A stretch of 64,000 nucleotides of DNA from Telmatobacter sp. DSM 110680 (GTDB taxonomy: Bacteria; Acidobacteriota; Terriglobia; Terriglobales; Acidobacteriaceae): NCBI RefSeq assembly GCF_039994875.1, contig NZ_CP121196.1, forward strand, positions 2,046,001 through 2,110,000. The letters are read 5' to 3'. The notes beneath the pieces are model-generated. The model saw only the letters and a program-made list of their open reading frames with translations. It searched no databases and had not been told where the DNA came from. Numbering within the stretch: the first letter of the stretch is position 1; every line of letters starts with the position of its first letter. The position numbers and the translations under genes are program-made. Below, piece by piece: positions 52,551 to 62,237 of the stretch.

Positions 52551-53126
52551 ATGGGGACTGTTCAGGAACGCGATCGCTATCTCTTCGGGGCGCTCGAGAG
52601 CAGCGCGAAAAACCGGGCCAAGGTACAGGAAGTCAACTACGGGTTCGAGCAGCCGGAAGGCGTTTTTCTCACGACCCTGGATTTCGCGGTGAACTGGGTT
52701 CGCAAGAGCTCCGTGTGGCCGGTGACTTTTGGACTGGCCTGTTGCGCGATCGAGATGATGTCAATGGGTGCTTCGAGATTTGATATCGCGCGGTTCGGGG
52801 CAGAGGTTTTTCGTCCCTCGCCGCGGCAATCGGACCTGATGATCATTGCAGGCCGGGTCGCCCAGAAAATGGCACCCGTGATTCGGCGCCTCTATGACCA
52901 GATGCCAGAACCGAAATGGGTCATCTCGATGGGTGCATGTGCGACGTCGGGCGGCGTTTTCAATAATTACGCAATCGTGCAGGGTGTCAATCAAGTCATT
53001 CCCGTCGATGTGTATGTTCCGGGATGTCCTCCTCGTCCCGAGCAACTGATGTATGCGATTACGCTCTTGCAGGAAAAAATTCAGCGCGAGCCTCGCAGTT
53101 TGTTGAAGACGTTGAATGCGGAGTAG
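52551..53126 (+). CDS. nuoB: NADH-quinone oxidoreductase subunit B (NuoB), stand-alone
   Basis: Holds iron-sulfur cluster N2 of complex I at the membrane-arm junction. 191 aa; cluster ligands in [11 protein letters not shown] (Cys-Cys), MGACATSGG and [12 protein letters not shown] are all present. No nuoA, nuoC or other complex I gene is adjacent, so this is a solitary copy, possibly an extra paralogue or a split operon. A strong start context is not visible. Followed by a 324-bp stretch before the OmpA-like gene. Confidence 0.93.
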   Translation: MGTVQERDRYLFGALESSAKNRAKVQEVNYGFEQPEGVFLTTLDFAVNWVRKSSVWPVTFGLACCAIEMMSMGASRFDIARFGAEVFRPSPRQSDLMIIAGRVAQKMAPVIRRLYDQMPEPKWVISMGACATSGGVFNNYAIVQGVNQVIPVDVYVPGCPPRPEQLMYAITLLQEKIQREPRSLLKTLNAE

Positions 53127-53450
53127 CCGCCAAGGCTTCCCCTGTGGAGGCGATGGATCGTACGCGTTGTTTTTGTCTTCGACCCATACCGAAGATCACG
53201 CTATCTGGACCGCTCGGGTCTAGATATGTTGGGGCTGTTCCCTAACCGCAATCCGGGTATACCAGTTGGTAAACCTATTCAGAAAGTAGGCTCTGGCCCG
53301 GTCCTACTATGTTACGTTTATTGATGGTGTGCCCTAGTATCTCTGGATTGTGATTTGCAGGGAGCCGAATCGTTTTCAACTGGAAAATGGCCCGCGTAAG
53401 AGGTGCCATTTCCAAACCAGTTTCAGTTTTGCATTGTGGAGGAGAAACGC
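53127..53450. other. Gene-poor stretch upstream of the OmpA-like gene
   Basis: Contains the leader and promoter of the OmpA-like gene, ending in a GTGGAGGAGAAACGC ribosome binding site just before ATG 53451. No clear terminator for nuoB, tRNA or small gene was recognised. Confidence 0.4.
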
Positions 53451-55262
53451 ATGTTCTCTCGAATTTCAAAAATCACCCGCCTGGCATTGACCGTTGCATG
53501 TGCGAGCGTGATGCCGATAGCCATAGCAGCCCAGGATGCAGCACAGCCGCCAGCAGCCCCTGCACCGGCTCCCAAGGCAGCTTCTGCACCAGCCCCTTCA
53601 AAGTGGGATTTGTTTGCAGGATATAGCTACCTGGCGCCCAAAGGATCGCTCGTTAACAACTCGACTCAGCAAGATGACGCCAAGTCCGTTGCTTGCTGCG
53701 CCGATGTGAGTCTTGCACGTTATTTCAGCAACTATTTCGGCGTGCAAATTGAAGGTGATTTCCATAAGAACGGCGGAAACAACGTCACCGTTGTGCATAA
53801 CCAATTTGCCGGCGGTTCGGGCGGATTGATCGTCCGCCTTCCCACGTCGGACATCACGCCTTTTGTCCATGCGCTGATTGGCGGCGAGAGCGTTAGCAGC
53901 ACATACTACCCGAGCAACAAGTGGGGGATGGTGCTGACCGCGGGCGGTGGAGTAGATTACAACACGCCGTTGCTGGATCATCATCTTGCGATTCGCGTTT
54001 TCCAGGCCGACTATCAATACACACACGAGAACATGTACCCGGTCACTCGGTTGAATCTCAACATGGCACGTCTGAGCACCGGTGTTGTGGTCAGCTTCGG
54101 ATCCATGGCGCCCCCGCCAACGGTAACGATTGCCTGCGCCGCCCAGCCGACCGCAGTTTTCCAGGGTGAGCCGGTAGCTGTAACTGCGACAGTCGGGAAT
54201 CAGCTTCCCAAGGACCATGTGATCTACAGCTGGTCGGGCAACGGAGTTACGGGAACTGACACCAATGCCAAGGTCGACACCTCGAACCTGGCGCCGGGCA
54301 GCTACACAGTTAACTGCGGAGTGAAGGAAGGCAAGCCCGGTAAGGAAGGTCTGAAGCCGTGGGAAAGTGCTTCCGGCACCGCGACTTTTACCGTGAAGGA
54401 ATTCGAGCCGCCAACCCTGAGCTGCTCCGCAAACCCTACGGACCTCAAGCCGGGTGATTCTTCCACGATCACTTCGCAGGGTGTGAGCCCGCAAAACCGT
54501 CCGTTGACCTACACCTACCAGGCTTCAGGTGGAACCATCAGCGGCAGCGGAACCACTGCGACCTACTCTTCGACGGGCGCTCAGACAGGACCGGTGCAGA
54601 TCACTTGCAGCGTTTCCGATGATAAGAGCCACACGGCAACGGCAAACACCAGTGTCACCATCCAACCGCCTCCTCCGCCGCCAGGACCGTCTCCTGAGCA
54701 GGTGCGTCTGGAAGCTCGCCTTGCGCTGCACAGCATCTTCTTCCCGACCGCGCAACCTCGCGAGAAGCATCCCGAGGGCGGCTTGGTGGAAAGCCAGCAG
54801 ACAACTCTGACCACGCTTGCAACGGATTTCAAGAGCTACTTGCAGTTCAAGCCTGATGCCCATCTGACGCTGACCGGCCACACCGATCCGCGCGGTACGG
54901 AGAAATATAATCAGGCGCTTTCCGAACGCCGCGTTAACCGTGCCAAGGACTTCCTCGTATCGCAGGGAATCTCCGCAAGTGCAATTGACGTTCAGGCCCT
55001 TGGCGAGTCGCAACAACTGTCCAAGGACGAGGTGAAGGCTCTCGTCGAAAGCAACCCGGAAATCAGCGACCAGGACAAGAAGAAGGTCCTTCGCCAGATC
55101 CAGACCATTTATCTGGCGCAGAACCGTCGCGTCGACATCACGCTGGCCAACACTGGTCAGCAGTCGGTGAAACTCTATCCCTTCAACGCTGCCGATTCGG
55201 CGACCCTTCTGGACCAGAAGGCACCCGTACACGGCAAGAAAAAGGCAGCGCCAAAGAAGTAG
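53451..55262 (+). CDS. OmpA-like outer-membrane protein with Ig-like domains
   Basis: 603 aa. Signal peptide (LALTVACASVMPIAIAAQ), a Pro/Ala-rich linker, an OmpA-like barrel (KWDLFAGYSYLAPKGSLV to about 210), then two Cys-pair Ig-like domains (each about 95 residues, for example VTIACAAQPTAVFQGEPVAV and LSCSANPTDLKPGDSSTITS), a PPPPPPGP linker and the peptidoglycan-binding OmpA domain (LTLTGHTDPRGTEKYNQALS and RRVD). That domain has a roughly 25-residue helical insertion before RRVDI. It tethers outer membrane to cell wall. Confidence 0.9.
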   Translation: MFSRISKITRLALTVACASVMPIAIAAQDAAQPPAAPAPAPKAASAPAPSKWDLFAGYSYLAPKGSLVNNSTQQDDAKSVACCADVSLARYFSNYFGVQIEGDFHKNGGNNVTVVHNQFAGGSGGLIVRLPTSDITPFVHALIGGESVSSTYYPSNKWGMVLTAGGGVDYNTPLLDHHLAIRVFQADYQYTHENMYPVTRLNLNMARLSTGVVVSFGSMAPPPTVTIACAAQPTAVFQGEPVAVTATVGNQLPKDHVIYSWSGNGVTGTDTNAKVDTSNLAPGSYTVNCGVKEGKPGKEGLKPWESASGTATFTVKEFEPPTLSCSANPTDLKPGDSSTITSQGVSPQNRPLTYTYQASGGTISGSGTTATYSSTGAQTGPVQITCSVSDDKSHTATANTSVTIQPPPPPPGPSPEQVRLEARLALHSIFFPTAQPREKHPEGGLVESQQTTLTTLATDFKSYLQFKPDAHLTLTGHTDPRGTEKYNQALSERRVNRAKDFLVSQGISASAIDVQALGESQQLSKDEVKALVESNPEISDQDKKKVLRQIQTIYLAQNRRVDITLANTGQQSVKLYPFNAADSATLLDQKAPVHGKKKAAPKK

Positions 55263-55314
55263 GCTTACACCCTAGCGGGACGGATCTGCCAAGACCGTTC
55301 CGGTAGCTGATCAA

Positions 55315-55354
55315 GAAGAGGTTAGCTGGTATTCCCGGCTAACCTCTTCGTTTT
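55315..55354 (+). terminator. Intrinsic terminator after the OmpA-like gene
   Basis: GAAGAGGTTAGC (55315-55326) pairs with GCTAACCTCTTC (55338-55349): 12 bp, 11-nt loop, followed by GTTTTG. Lies 53 bp after the stop codon. Clean stem plus T-run. Confidence 0.85.
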
Positions 55355-55498
55355 GAGAGGCTATGGTCGGCTTCATGAGCCCAACTCCGGGCTTTCAAAT
55401 TCATGGCTCGAAAGCGAAACGGCTCTTATGCCAGTCTAAGAACAGGGAATCCGCGAACCTCCTCAAAATGCTTTGTGCGGATTGGGTATCATCGAACT

Positions 55499-56650
55499 AT
55501 GCAGGCTGCCGCGACAGACAATCCTCAACTTCCTGGATTTCGCACTTACGATTCGCACCTCGAAGCAATCGCTGCCAAGGTTCACGCCGGTCAACGCCTG
55601 GACGCCGAGGATGGCGTAGCTCTCTACGGATCCAAAGATGTGCTTGCGGTCGGCTGGCTGGCCAACTACGTGCGCGAGCGGATGCATGGCGATATCACCT
55701 ACTTCAACGTCAATCGCCACATCAATCCGACCAATGTATGCGTAGCGGCATGCAAGCTGTGTGCCTTTGGGAGGAAAAAGGGCGATCCGGCAGGATACAC
55801 GATGGCTTTGGAAGAAGCCTGGCAGACCGCGGCTTCCGGTTACAGCGAGGCAGTCACCGAGTTCCATATTGTCGGCGGACTTCACCCGGACCTGCCCATC
55901 GAATATTTTCTCGATCTGGTCAGCGGACTTAAGCAGCGATTTCCCAAGGTGCATATCAAGGCTTTCACGATGGTGGAAGTTTCGTACCTGGCGAGAAGGT
56001 CAAAGTTGACCATCGAGCAGACGCTAGTGAAACTGCGCGAGGCGGGCGTTGATTCCATGCCTGGCGGCGGCGCGGAGATTTTTGCAACGCGCGTGCGGTC
56101 GATCATCTGCGATCACAAGATCGACGGCGACGAGTGGCTGGATACCGCACGGTTGGTGCATAAGCATGGCTTCAAATCGAATGCGACGATGCTCTACGGA
56201 CACATCGAGAATGATGAAGATCGCGTCGACCACCTGCTGAAATTGCGCGCTCTGCAGGATGAGACTGGCGGATTCCAGACTTTCATTCCGCTGGCATTTC
56301 ATCCTGAGAACACGCCGCTCGATCATCTGCCCGTGACGACGGGCCTCACTGATATTCGCCAAATCGCGGTGAGCAGATTGTTGCTCGACAATTTTCCGCA
56401 CATCAAAGCCTACTGGCAGATGATGACGCCGAAGATTGCGCAGATCGCATTGCGTTTTGGCGCCGACGATCTGGACGGTACGGTTATCGAGGAGAAGATC
56501 TATCACGATGCCGGAGCGACGACGCCGCAGGGCATGACCCGCAAAGAACTATGCCGACTAATCACGGAGGCCGGCCGCGTTCCGGTCGAACGCGACACGC
56601 TGTATCACGCAGTGACGCGCCATGAAGACACCTTCACCGTAGCGGTATAG
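55499..56650 (+). CDS. mqnE: Aminofutalosine synthase MqnE (radical SAM)
   Basis: Makes aminodeoxyfutalosine from chorismate-derived enol ether and SAM, the entry of the futalosine menaquinone pathway. 383 aa; radical SAM Cys motif in NPTNVCVAACKLCAFGRKKG (CxxxCxxC), then EFHIVGGLHPDLPIEYFLD, SMPGGGAEIF, KSNATMLYGHIEN and TFIPLAFHPENT. The layout matches MqnE rather than MqnC (extra N-terminal block, GRKKGD). Start ATG 55499 at the family boundary. mqnD lies 21 kb upstream; other mqn genes are not seen. Confidence 0.92.
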   Translation: MQAAATDNPQLPGFRTYDSHLEAIAAKVHAGQRLDAEDGVALYGSKDVLAVGWLANYVRERMHGDITYFNVNRHINPTNVCVAACKLCAFGRKKGDPAGYTMALEEAWQTAASGYSEAVTEFHIVGGLHPDLPIEYFLDLVSGLKQRFPKVHIKAFTMVEVSYLARRSKLTIEQTLVKLREAGVDSMPGGGAEIFATRVRSIICDHKIDGDEWLDTARLVHKHGFKSNATMLYGHIENDEDRVDHLLKLRALQDETGGFQTFIPLAFHPENTPLDHLPVTTGLTDIRQIAVSRLLLDNFPHIKAYWQMMTPKIAQIALRFGADDLDGTVIEEKIYHDAGATTPQGMTRKELCRLITEAGRVPVERDTLYHAVTRHEDTFTVAV

Positions 56651-56682
56651 AGTTCAGCCTCGGAGAAAGAAGCGGTGCTGCC

Positions 56683-56904
56683 ATGTCTGATTTCAGTGCA
56701 TATGGTTTGTTAGGGTTATGCATCGGATTCTTCTGGGGAATTGGATGTTCGCTCGCGATTCTCTATTCCATCTATCTCGGTGGATATCGCAAGGGCGTAG
56801 AAGATTCACTGGCAGAAGTGAAGTCCCGGCGCTTTCTGGAAGCGAAGAAAAAGGTTCAAACTCGTCGCCAAAAAGAACCCCCAACCGTGCGGAACTCAGC
56901 GTAA
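56683..56904 (+). CDS. Small single-helix membrane protein
   Basis: 73 aa: one helix (LLGLCIGFFWGIGCSLAILY) then a basic, polar tail (KSRRFLEAKKKVQTRRQKEP). It follows mqnE by 32 bp on the same strand and converges with a hypothetical gene at a 10-bp gap. Start context is plausible but not strong. Family unknown. Confidence 0.55.
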   Translation: MSDFSAYGLLGLCIGFFWGIGCSLAILYSIYLGGYRKGVEDSLAEVKSRRFLEAKKKVQTRRQKEPPTVRNSA

Positions 56905-56914
56905 CGATTGCGCT

Positions 56915-57586
56915 CTAGTACATCCAACTGCAGTTGCTGAAAAAATCGGCCTGATCCGAACGCTTCCACGTGCTCCCGCTTTTCTCAACTTCAAAGACTC
57001 CACCGCCTCCGCATTGATTGCCGCACATCTTGATGACCGAAACCAGCGCCCGCGTGTGAGTGTGATCAAACCCGGGAACGCCAAGGAAACGGATGTGCTG
57101 GAGAGATTGATATGCCTGGCAGCCCGCGATGTTTTTTCCGCGGCTCGCAAAGCAGTCCTGAGTCTTTGCGATTGCAGCACCTGAGAGCAAAAGATACGGG
57201 GCCGGTATGGTGAACTTCTTCTCCCATCGATGACTTCGTCCATTCGCGGCAACAAAAGCCGCAGCTATCTCGTATTCCTGAACTGTTGAGGGTTTCAAGC
57301 AGCTTCCATTCACCTGGGGAATGTCGGTCTGCGAGTCTTCAGCAAAGGCCAGCGGTTCCTGCGGTTGCTGGTAAAGAGCGGAATAGACCTCATATGCTTC
57401 CGCCGGAACTTCTCCACCGCCGGGCTGATTGAGAGGACTGGTCAAAGACTGATCTTGAATCTTCGAACCGGCGTTCGGTCTTGTGAAATGCGGCCCGAGG
57501 AGACGCAGGCAAAGTACCCCCGACGCCACGACCACAAGGATCAACGACCACCATCTGCTCGACGAGTTGCGCATCGAAGACTCCAA
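56915..57586 (-). CDS. Membrane-anchored protein of unknown function
   Basis: 223 aa: an N-terminal helix (WWSLILVVVASGVLCLRLLG) anchors an extracytoplasmic domain rich in Cys (SCLKPS, DCFASRG, IKMCGNQCGGGGV, FSNCSWMY), which suggests disulphides. No known family recognised. Its start lies 12 bp after the amidohydrolase stop, so the two form a minus-strand pair. Confidence 0.65.
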   Translation of the reverse strand: MESSMRNSSSRWWSLILVVVASGVLCLRLLGPHFTRPNAGSKIQDQSLTSPLNQPGGGEVPAEAYEVYSALYQQPQEPLAFAEDSQTDIPQVNGSCLKPSTVQEYEIAAAFVAANGRSHRWEKKFTIPAPYLLLSGAAIAKTQDCFASRGKNIAGCQAYQSLQHIRFLGVPGFDHTHTRALVSVIKMCGNQCGGGGVFEVEKSGSTWKRSDQADFFSNCSWMY

Positions 57587-57598
57587 ATCAGGTTCGGC

Positions 57599-58915
57599 CT
57601 ACTGGCGCAATACAACCCCGTCCTTCATCACAAAGCTCACATGCTCGCAGGTGGAGATATCGTCAAGCGGATTTCCGGGGACAGCAATGATGTCGGCGAA
57701 GTAGCCGGGCTTGAGTTCGCCGATCTGCCCTTTCCAGCCGAGCAGTTTTGCTCCGTTGATCATGTCCGCCTGTAGTACAGCCAGAGGCTTCATGCCGTAT
57801 TGCACCATGAGCGTGAGTTCGCGTGCCTGCGTGCCGTGCGGGAAGGGGCCCACGTCGGAACCCACTGCAAAGGAGACGCCGGCGGCTAACTGTTTTTTGA
57901 ATTCGTTGATTTTATATTCGAGCATCTCGGCTTCGGCAGCGGCCTGATCCTGCGATTCGCGATGATGCGCGAAATAGTCGAAGATCGTGAAGGTAGGTAC
58001 GGCGAAGATTCCTTTTTCTTTCATCAGGCGAACGGTTTCGTCGCTGAGTTGCGTGGCGTGATCGATAGAGGCTACACCCGCTTGCGCAGCATAGAGCGTG
58101 CCGGGCTCGCCCATCGCATGTACTGCGACGGAGGTTCCAAGACGGTGCGCTTCCTCGACGGCGGCGGTGAGCTGGGCTGCGGTGTATTGATAGGGCGTGT
58201 GCAAAACGCCGTCGATCATGCGGTCGCCGCCGGTCTCATAGATCTTTGCGAAGTCAGAGCCTTCCTTATGTTGCTCGCGCATCACCTCGACGATCTGTTC
58301 GGCCGAGTTGGCATAGTCGGCATTGGAGAGCACGTGCTGCGCGGGGTTGTAACGATTGGCGTCTTCGTGTCCGCCAAGCAGATCGATGGCATTGCCGCTG
58401 ACGCGCAGGCGAGGCCCCGGAATAATGCCTTGATCGATGGCATTACGTACGGCCGTATCGGCTGATCCCGCGCCTTCGGTGCCCATATCACGCTCGGCAG
58501 TGAAGCCGGCCATGACGTCATCTTTGGCGGCCTTCTCAGCGAGAATAGTGCGCCAAGGAACAGACTCGATAACGGTCTGCAGGTCTTCGGCGCCGGGATG
58601 CAGAAAAAGATGAATATGCGCGTCGATCATGCCCGGCATCAGTGTCGTATTGCCGAGGTCGATGACTTTAGCGCTCGCAGAGTGTTCCACGCTCTTTCCT
58701 ACAGCGCGAATACGATTGCCTTCGACGAGAATTTCGCCCGGTTGCAGAATTTGACCGGTATCAATTTGAAGCAGGCGCGCTGCGTGCAACACAACTGGAA
58801 CCGACGATGCTGCGGATTGCTGGGCAGAAGCCGGGAGAATGAAAGAGAAAGCGACCCAGGCCGTGAGCGCGAAGAAGCGGAATTCTAAGGACCGAATCGA
58901 ATTGAAGTTGAACAT
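57599..58915 (-). CDS. Exported amidohydrolase (imidazolonepropionase/Xaa-Pro dipeptidase-like)
   Basis: 438 aa TIM-barrel metal hydrolase with a signal peptide (FALTAWVAFSFILPASAQQS). Metal ligands: GMIDAHIHLFLH (HxH), DFAKIYETGG (possible carboxylated Lys), VAVHAMGEPG (His), ASIDHATQL (His) and AVGSDVGPFPHGT (Asp). The family hydrolyses amide or peptide bonds, often in prolidase-like fashion; the substrate here is unknown. A hypothetical membrane protein gene follows 12 bp downstream. Confidence 0.9.
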   Translation of the reverse strand: MFNFNSIRSLEFRFFALTAWVAFSFILPASAQQSAASSVPVVLHAARLLQIDTGQILQPGEILVEGNRIRAVGKSVEHSASAKVIDLGNTTLMPGMIDAHIHLFLHPGAEDLQTVIESVPWRTILAEKAAKDDVMAGFTAERDMGTEGAGSADTAVRNAIDQGIIPGPRLRVSGNAIDLLGGHEDANRYNPAQHVLSNADYANSAEQIVEVMREQHKEGSDFAKIYETGGDRMIDGVLHTPYQYTAAQLTAAVEEAHRLGTSVAVHAMGEPGTLYAAQAGVASIDHATQLSDETVRLMKEKGIFAVPTFTIFDYFAHHRESQDQAAAEAEMLEYKINEFKKQLAAGVSFAVGSDVGPFPHGTQARELTLMVQYGMKPLAVLQADMINGAKLLGWKGQIGELKPGYFADIIAVPGNPLDDISTCEHVSFVMKDGVVLRQ

Positions 58916-58998
58916 GGCTACGAATATGCCGCATCGGGGCGAGCTTGTCGATGAAAGTTTTCGAGTCGACTATTGATGGTCTGAAAAAGAGCAACGCG

Positions 58999-60762
58999 TC
59001 AGCCTTGAATCGCCGCCGCTTCAGACTTTTCCATACTTGCTTCGAATGTTACGCAGAAGGCTGCACCGCGGTCGCCGTTCTTTCGGTTCTCCACTACGAT
59101 GGAGCCGCCGTGGCGTTCGACTATTTCGCGTGATACCCAGAGTCCCAGACCGGTTCCCACGTCTTGCTTGGTGGTAAAGAAAGGTTCAAAGATTCGTTCT
59201 CTGTTCTCATCTGCGACTCCTGGCCCGTCATCTTCAATGGTCAAGTGGACAGTAGTCCGGCTGCCTTCTTCAACGCAGTGCAGCGTGACGATGATGGTGC
59301 CCCCGATGGCAACGGCGTCGGCGGCATTGGAGATGAGATTGGAGACGACCTGCTTAATCTCGTTTTGCACTCCGTGAATCGGTGGGCACTTGCCGAAGTG
59401 GCGCTGAAGCGTGATTCGCTTGGTCAGGAATTTGTTTGCGTAAAGGCGGAATACGGAAGCGATGAGCGCCTCGAGATCAATCGGTCCCGGCGCATTGTTG
59501 TCGCGAAAAAAACCGAGTGTCTGGCGAGTGATGTGGGCGACGCGCTCCAGTTCCTGCTCAGCCTGGGTTAGCTGGTTGATCACGGCCGACGGCGCGTTTG
59601 GATCGAGCCTCGCTATGTAAACGAGATTGACCGCTGCCTCCAGCGGATTATTGATCTCGTGAGCAACGGTGGCCGAGAGGCGGGCCGCAGCTCCGAGCTT
59701 TTCTGCATTGCGGAGAACGCGCTCTGTTTTGCGGTCGTTGCTGATATCACGGAAGACGAGGACGACGCCGATGAGCTTGCCATCGTCGTCTCGAATAGGT
59801 GCGGCACTGTCGTCTATCGGCGTAAGGGTTCCATCAGGCTTGCGCAGGACTGTGTGGTTGGCCAAACCCATGGCTTTGCCTTGCGCGATCACCTTGGCTA
59901 CGGGATTATCGACGGGCGCCATTGTGGTCTCGTTGAAGATAGGGAAGATGTCGAGGATATTTCGACCATTGGCGCTCGCGGTGGTCACGCCCGTGAGTTC
60001 TTCAGCGACGGGATTGAGGAAAGTGACATTTCCGTCCTGGTCAGTGGCAATCACTCCATCGCCGATACTGGTGAGCGTGGTGCGAAACCAGCGCTCGCGC
60101 GTATGCATATCGCGAGTGTATTGCTCGCGAAGCTCCATCTCGCGAATGATGTAATAAGCGAGGAGAATGAGCCCGAACGCGGCAAGCGTCGTCGTCAAGT
60201 AGATGCAAGTCTTGGTCAAGACGATGTTCTTGCGATATGCGGCTTCGCGAACGGCCCCTAAAGACGCTTCTTCGTCACCCATACCTGCGATCTCGGCACG
60301 AATCTTGTTCATTGTGTTCAAGCCCGCATCGCTGAGAACCAGCTTGCGTGCTTCGTCCTGTTTGCCGGAACGATAGAGTGCGATGGTGCTGGCAAGTTCG
60401 TCGAGCTTTTGGCGCGCGAGAATGCGAAGATCTGCGATCGCCGCCTGCTGCCGGTGGTTATCAGAGGTCAACTTTGCGAGTTCGTTGATGTCGGAATCAA
60501 CTTGGGTGGCAGCCTGGTTGTAGGGTTTAAGATATTGCTCACTACCGGTATAGAGGAATCCGCGTTGACCGGTTTCAGCGTCTTTGAGGAGCGATTCGAC
60601 TTCGCCGATCTGAAGCTGGACCTGGCGGGTATGGTTGAGCCAGAGTCCGGTTTCGATTTGCTGATCGAGCTGATGCTTGGTTACGTAGGCGTCCCCTACG
60701 AGGATGGCGAGCAGAATTAGAAAGCCGCCGAACACACTGAAGCGTTTCAACTGTGTCTGCAT
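58999..60762 (-). CDS. Membrane sensor histidine kinase with CHASE3 and PAS domains
   Basis: 587 aa from ATG 60762. First helix (VFGGFLILLAILVGDAYV), CHASE3-type extracytoplasmic domain (IGEVESLLKDAETGQRGFLY), second helix near 185-205, PAS domain (TTLTSIGDGVIATDQDGNVT), H-box SATVAHEINNPLEAAVNLVY with the phosphorylated His near 366, N-box (QVVSNLISNAADAVAI), and G boxes (DDGPGV, GTGLGLWVS). No response regulator is adjacent, so this is an orphan kinase. A longer frame to 60918 is rejected. Confidence 0.92.
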   Translation of the reverse strand: MQTQLKRFSVFGGFLILLAILVGDAYVTKHQLDQQIETGLWLNHTRQVQLQIGEVESLLKDAETGQRGFLYTGSEQYLKPYNQAATQVDSDINELAKLTSDNHRQQAAIADLRILARQKLDELASTIALYRSGKQDEARKLVLSDAGLNTMNKIRAEIAGMGDEEASLGAVREAAYRKNIVLTKTCIYLTTTLAAFGLILLAYYIIREMELREQYTRDMHTRERWFRTTLTSIGDGVIATDQDGNVTFLNPVAEELTGVTTASANGRNILDIFPIFNETTMAPVDNPVAKVIAQGKAMGLANHTVLRKPDGTLTPIDDSAAPIRDDDGKLIGVVLVFRDISNDRKTERVLRNAEKLGAAARLSATVAHEINNPLEAAVNLVYIARLDPNAPSAVINQLTQAEQELERVAHITRQTLGFFRDNNAPGPIDLEALIASVFRLYANKFLTKRITLQRHFGKCPPIHGVQNEIKQVVSNLISNAADAVAIGGTIIVTLHCVEEGSRTTVHLTIEDDGPGVADENRERIFEPFFTTKQDVGTGLGLWVSREIVERHGGSIVVENRKNGDRGAAFCVTFEASMEKSEAAAIQG

Positions 60763-60929
60763 ACAAAAGATCTCATCCGACGAAACTGAGGCGGGAAAGC
60801 TGAGTTCCGGTAAACAAGCTCGTGCGTGTCGTGATGTCTTGATTTGAAAGTAACTTAGGGTTCGGTGGGCGTCAAGGGTGGGAAAGAAGAGTGTCCGCAG
60901 GCCGGGACCAACGGACACTGTTCGGATAA

Positions 60930-62108
60930 CTAGTAAGCAGAGATTCCAGTGATGTGCTGACCAAGAATCAGCGCGTGGATGTCGTGGGTTCCCTCATAGG
61001 TTTTCACGGATTCCAGATTCATCATGTGACGCATGATGGGATAGTCTTCTGTGATCCCGTTCGCCCCCAGTATGTCGCGGGAGATTCGAGCGCATTCGAG
61101 AGCCATCCACACATTGTTTCGCTTTGCCATGGAGATGTGCTGATGGCCAACTGTGCCTTTGTCTTTCAGGCGGCCGACCTGGAGCGAAAGCAGTTGTGCC
61201 TTGGAGATTTCACTGATCATCCAGACGAGCTTGTCCTGGATGATCTGGTGACTGGCGATGGGCTGGTTGTGGAACTGCTTCCTGGTCTTTGCATACTGCA
61301 GTGCGGTGTCGTAACAGGACATGGCCGCACCGATAGCTCCCCAGCTGATTCCATAGCGGGCCTGGTTCAGGCACATCAACGGACTCTTCAGGCCGCCGGT
61401 GCCGGGCAAAAGATTTGTGGCGGGAACGTGAACGTCTTGCAGCGATAGTCCGCTGGTAATTGAGGCGCGCAGACTCCATTTTCCGTGGACTTCAAATGCA
61501 CGAAAACCGGGACGGTCCGTCTCCACCAGAAATCCGCGGACGCGATGGTCTTTGTCTTCAACCTTGGCCCAGACGATGGCCACGTCGGCGATGTTGCCGG
61601 AGGTGATCCACATTTTTTCGCCATTGAGAATGTATTCGTCGCCAGACTTGCGGGCAGTGGTGGTCATGCCTCCCGGATTGGACCCAAAGCCGGGTTCGGT
61701 CAAGCCAAAGCATCCAAGTTTTTCGCCCGTCGCCATGGCCGGCAGCCAGGTATTTTTCTGCTCGTCGGAGCCGAAGGTGTAGATGGGATACATGCAAAGC
61801 GCGGATTGCACGCTGACGAAACTGCGGAAGCCGGAGTCGCCGCGCTCGAGTTCCTGCATCACAAGGCCGTATTCCACGTTGGACATGCCGGCGCAGCCGT
61901 ATCCCTCAAGGTTGGCGCCAAAGAAACCCAGTTCGCCCATGGTCGGGACGAGTTCGCGCGGGAAGCGCTCAGTCCGGAAGCACTCCTCGATAATCGGAAT
62001 GAGGTTGTCCTCGACGAAGTCGCGAGCGGTCCTGCGAACGAGAAGTTCGTCCTCGCTAAAACTGGCATCGAGATGAAGAAAGTCAACACCCTGAAATTTA
62101 AAACCCAT
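60930..62108 (-). CDS. Acyl-CoA dehydrogenase (glutaryl-CoA dehydrogenase-like)
   Basis: 392 aa flavoenzyme of the acyl-CoA dehydrogenase family. Features: ATGEKLGCFGLTEPGFGSN, EYILNGEKMWITSGNIADVA, FHNQPIASHQIIQDKLVWMI and the catalytic Glu in KTYEGTHDIHALILGQ, the pattern typical of glutaryl-CoA dehydrogenase, which also decarboxylates. Substrate preference is inferred. ATG 62108 (MGFKFQGVDF) is preferred over an upstream in-frame start. No glutarate or lysine degradation genes are adjacent. Confidence 0.9.
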   Translation of the reverse strand: MGFKFQGVDFLHLDASFSEDELLVRRTARDFVEDNLIPIIEECFRTERFPRELVPTMGELGFFGANLEGYGCAGMSNVEYGLVMQELERGDSGFRSFVSVQSALCMYPIYTFGSDEQKNTWLPAMATGEKLGCFGLTEPGFGSNPGGMTTTARKSGDEYILNGEKMWITSGNIADVAIVWAKVEDKDHRVRGFLVETDRPGFRAFEVHGKWSLRASITSGLSLQDVHVPATNLLPGTGGLKSPLMCLNQARYGISWGAIGAAMSCYDTALQYAKTRKQFHNQPIASHQIIQDKLVWMISEISKAQLLSLQVGRLKDKGTVGHQHISMAKRNNVWMALECARISRDILGANGITEDYPIMRHMMNLESVKTYEGTHDIHALILGQHITGISAY

Positions 62109-62237
62109 GATTGCACCTTGCCCATTCTGTGTTGCCCAAACCTGCAAGGCTAGCAGATGCGCCCTCGAACATTCCACTGCTTTGCCCCGTTGACCAGTTT
62201 TCGTTTTGACGTCAACGACAGAACGACTTTGCGTTAG

